A stretch of DNA of 6,112 bases. Origin: an uncultured Acetatifactor sp. Its GTDB lineage: Bacteria; Bacillota; Clostridia; Lachnospirales; Lachnospiraceae. The translations under genes were made by a program, and so were the position numbers. Location of the stretch: NCBI GenBank assembly GCA_910578995.1, contig CAJTSY010000180.1:1-6112 (forward strand). The letters are read 5' to 3'. Of this stretch, positions 5,445 through 6,112 are shown in pieces; position 1 is the stretch's first letter; each line of letters opens with the position of its first letter. Below the pieces are notes generated by a model that saw only the letters and a program-made list of their open reading frames with translations, did no database searches and was not told the origin of the DNA.

Positions 5445-6112
5445 TTACTGGGAGCTGCCCGCCAGGTGTCCCGTGGACCAGGCGATCTGCAGATTGTATC
5501 CCCCGGTCAGGGCGTCCACATCCAGGACTTCCCCCGCAAAATACAGTCCTTTCACCTTTTTGGACTCCATGGTGGAGGGATTGACCTCCCTTACCGACAC
5601 CCCTCCCCGGGTAATGATGGCCTCTTCAAAGCCTCTCACCCCCATGACTGTCAGCGGAAGGTTCTTAATCAGGGCGGCGAAGCTTCTGCGCTCTTCCCGG
5701 GTAACCTCGTTGACTTTTCTTTCCGGATGGATGCCGGAGAGTTCCACCATCACGGGAACCAGACTGGCAGGAAAGAGCCCTCCCAGGGCATTTTTGAACT
5801 GCTTTCCCTTATTTGCCTCAAAATCCCGCAGCAGGCGGCGGTCCAGCTGTTCCAGGTCAAGGGCAGGCTTTAAGTCGATGTAAAGCTTTGTGTCCGCTTC
5901 CGTTTCTCCGTATCCCCTTACTTTTTTCTTTCCCTTCCCGCCGATTACGCCATAAAAACTGCTGGCGGATAAAACAAGGGGGCCGCTGACGCCGAAATGG
6001 GTAAAAAGCATCTCCCCAAAGCCCTCATATACTTCCCTGCCGTCACAAATCATGCGGAGGGAGACATTCTTTAAGGACAGCCCCATCAGACGGGCGCACC
6101 ATTTTTCTTTTA
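5445..6112 (-). CDS. NAD(P)/FAD-dependent oxidoreductase, BaiN/HI0933 family (partial)
   Basis: The C-terminal 221 residues of a flavoprotein; the frame stays open past the right edge (KEKWCARLMGLSLKNV), so the N-terminus with the first FAD-binding motif is missing from the window. The ATG at 6086 is internal, not the start. Family marks are GEMLFTHFGVSGPLVLSASS (about residues 32-51 of the visible part) and, near the end, FAGEVLDVDALTGGYNLQ, which closes the FAD-binding domain in this family; AWSTGHLAGSS completes the C-terminus. Full-length relatives are about 400 residues. BaiN of Clostridium scindens has been tied to bile-acid 7-dehydroxylation, but the family is widespread in bacteria without that pathway and no bai genes are visible, so no substrate is assigned. 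It reads toward cmk and may share its transcript, since no clear terminator follows. Confidence 0.9.
   Translation of the reverse strand, partial: KEKWCARLMGLSLKNVSLRMICDGREVYEGFGEMLFTHFGVSGPLVLSASSFYGVIGGKGKKKVRGYGETEADTKLYIDLKPALDLEQLDRRLLRDFEANKGKQFKNALGGLFPASLVPVMVELSGIHPERKVNEVTREERRSFAALIKNLPLTVMGVRGFEEAIITRGGVSVREVNPSTMESKKVKGLYFAGEVLDVDALTGGYNLQIAWSTGHLAGSSQ

Noticed and set aside
5411..5448. Hairpin (GTAAG/CTTAC base) right after the flavoprotein stop, considered as a terminator
   Set aside because: The stem is broken and bulged, and no T run follows on the minus strand.
5299..5883. 194-codon plus-strand ORF
   Set aside because: Mostly antisense to the conserved flavoprotein gene; Ser- and Arg-rich with no family features.

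Overview
The window looks like a chromosomal housekeeping segment from an anaerobic Firmicute, most likely a Lachnospiraceae (Clostridium-like) species. The evidence is the gene order cmk-ispH-rpsA, a four-domain S1 protein, strong AGGAGG-type ribosome binding sites, and close packing of genes. The family assignment rests on remembered gene order and protein style; no search was run. No phage, IS element, CRISPR array, rRNA or tRNA was seen.

Layout: from 1 to about 1227 a plus-strand gene with its own promoter encodes a YprB-type RNase H-like (DEDD) nuclease. A short spacer follows, holding a decayed tandem repeat and a strong intrinsic terminator at 1361-1404 that serves two convergent transcripts. 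Everything to the right is on the minus strand and reads leftward as one probable operon: a BaiN/HI0933-type flavoprotein (5445-6112, N-terminus outside the window), a doubtful 90-codon ORF (5047-5319), cmk (4386-5057), ispH (3304-4362), rpsA (2220-3323) and cheR (1423-2199).

Spacing supports co-transcription. The doubtful ORF overlaps cmk by 11 nt, cmk and ispH are 23 nt apart, ispH overlaps rpsA by 20 nt, and rpsA and cheR are 20 nt apart. Functionally the group joins pyrimidine nucleotide supply (CMP kinase), the last step of non-mevalonate isoprenoid synthesis (IspH), translation (S1) and, unexpectedly, a chemoreceptor methyltransferase (CheR) as the last gene.

No wholly new system is evident. 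The points most worth checking are: a near-consensus sigma-A promoter buried in ispH (TTGAAA, 17 nt, TATAAT) that could drive rpsA-cheR separately; a 54-residue, GC-rich, low-complexity insertion in IspH; an 18-bp tandem repeat across the ispH translation start; and a lone cheR attached to a ribosomal-protein operon.
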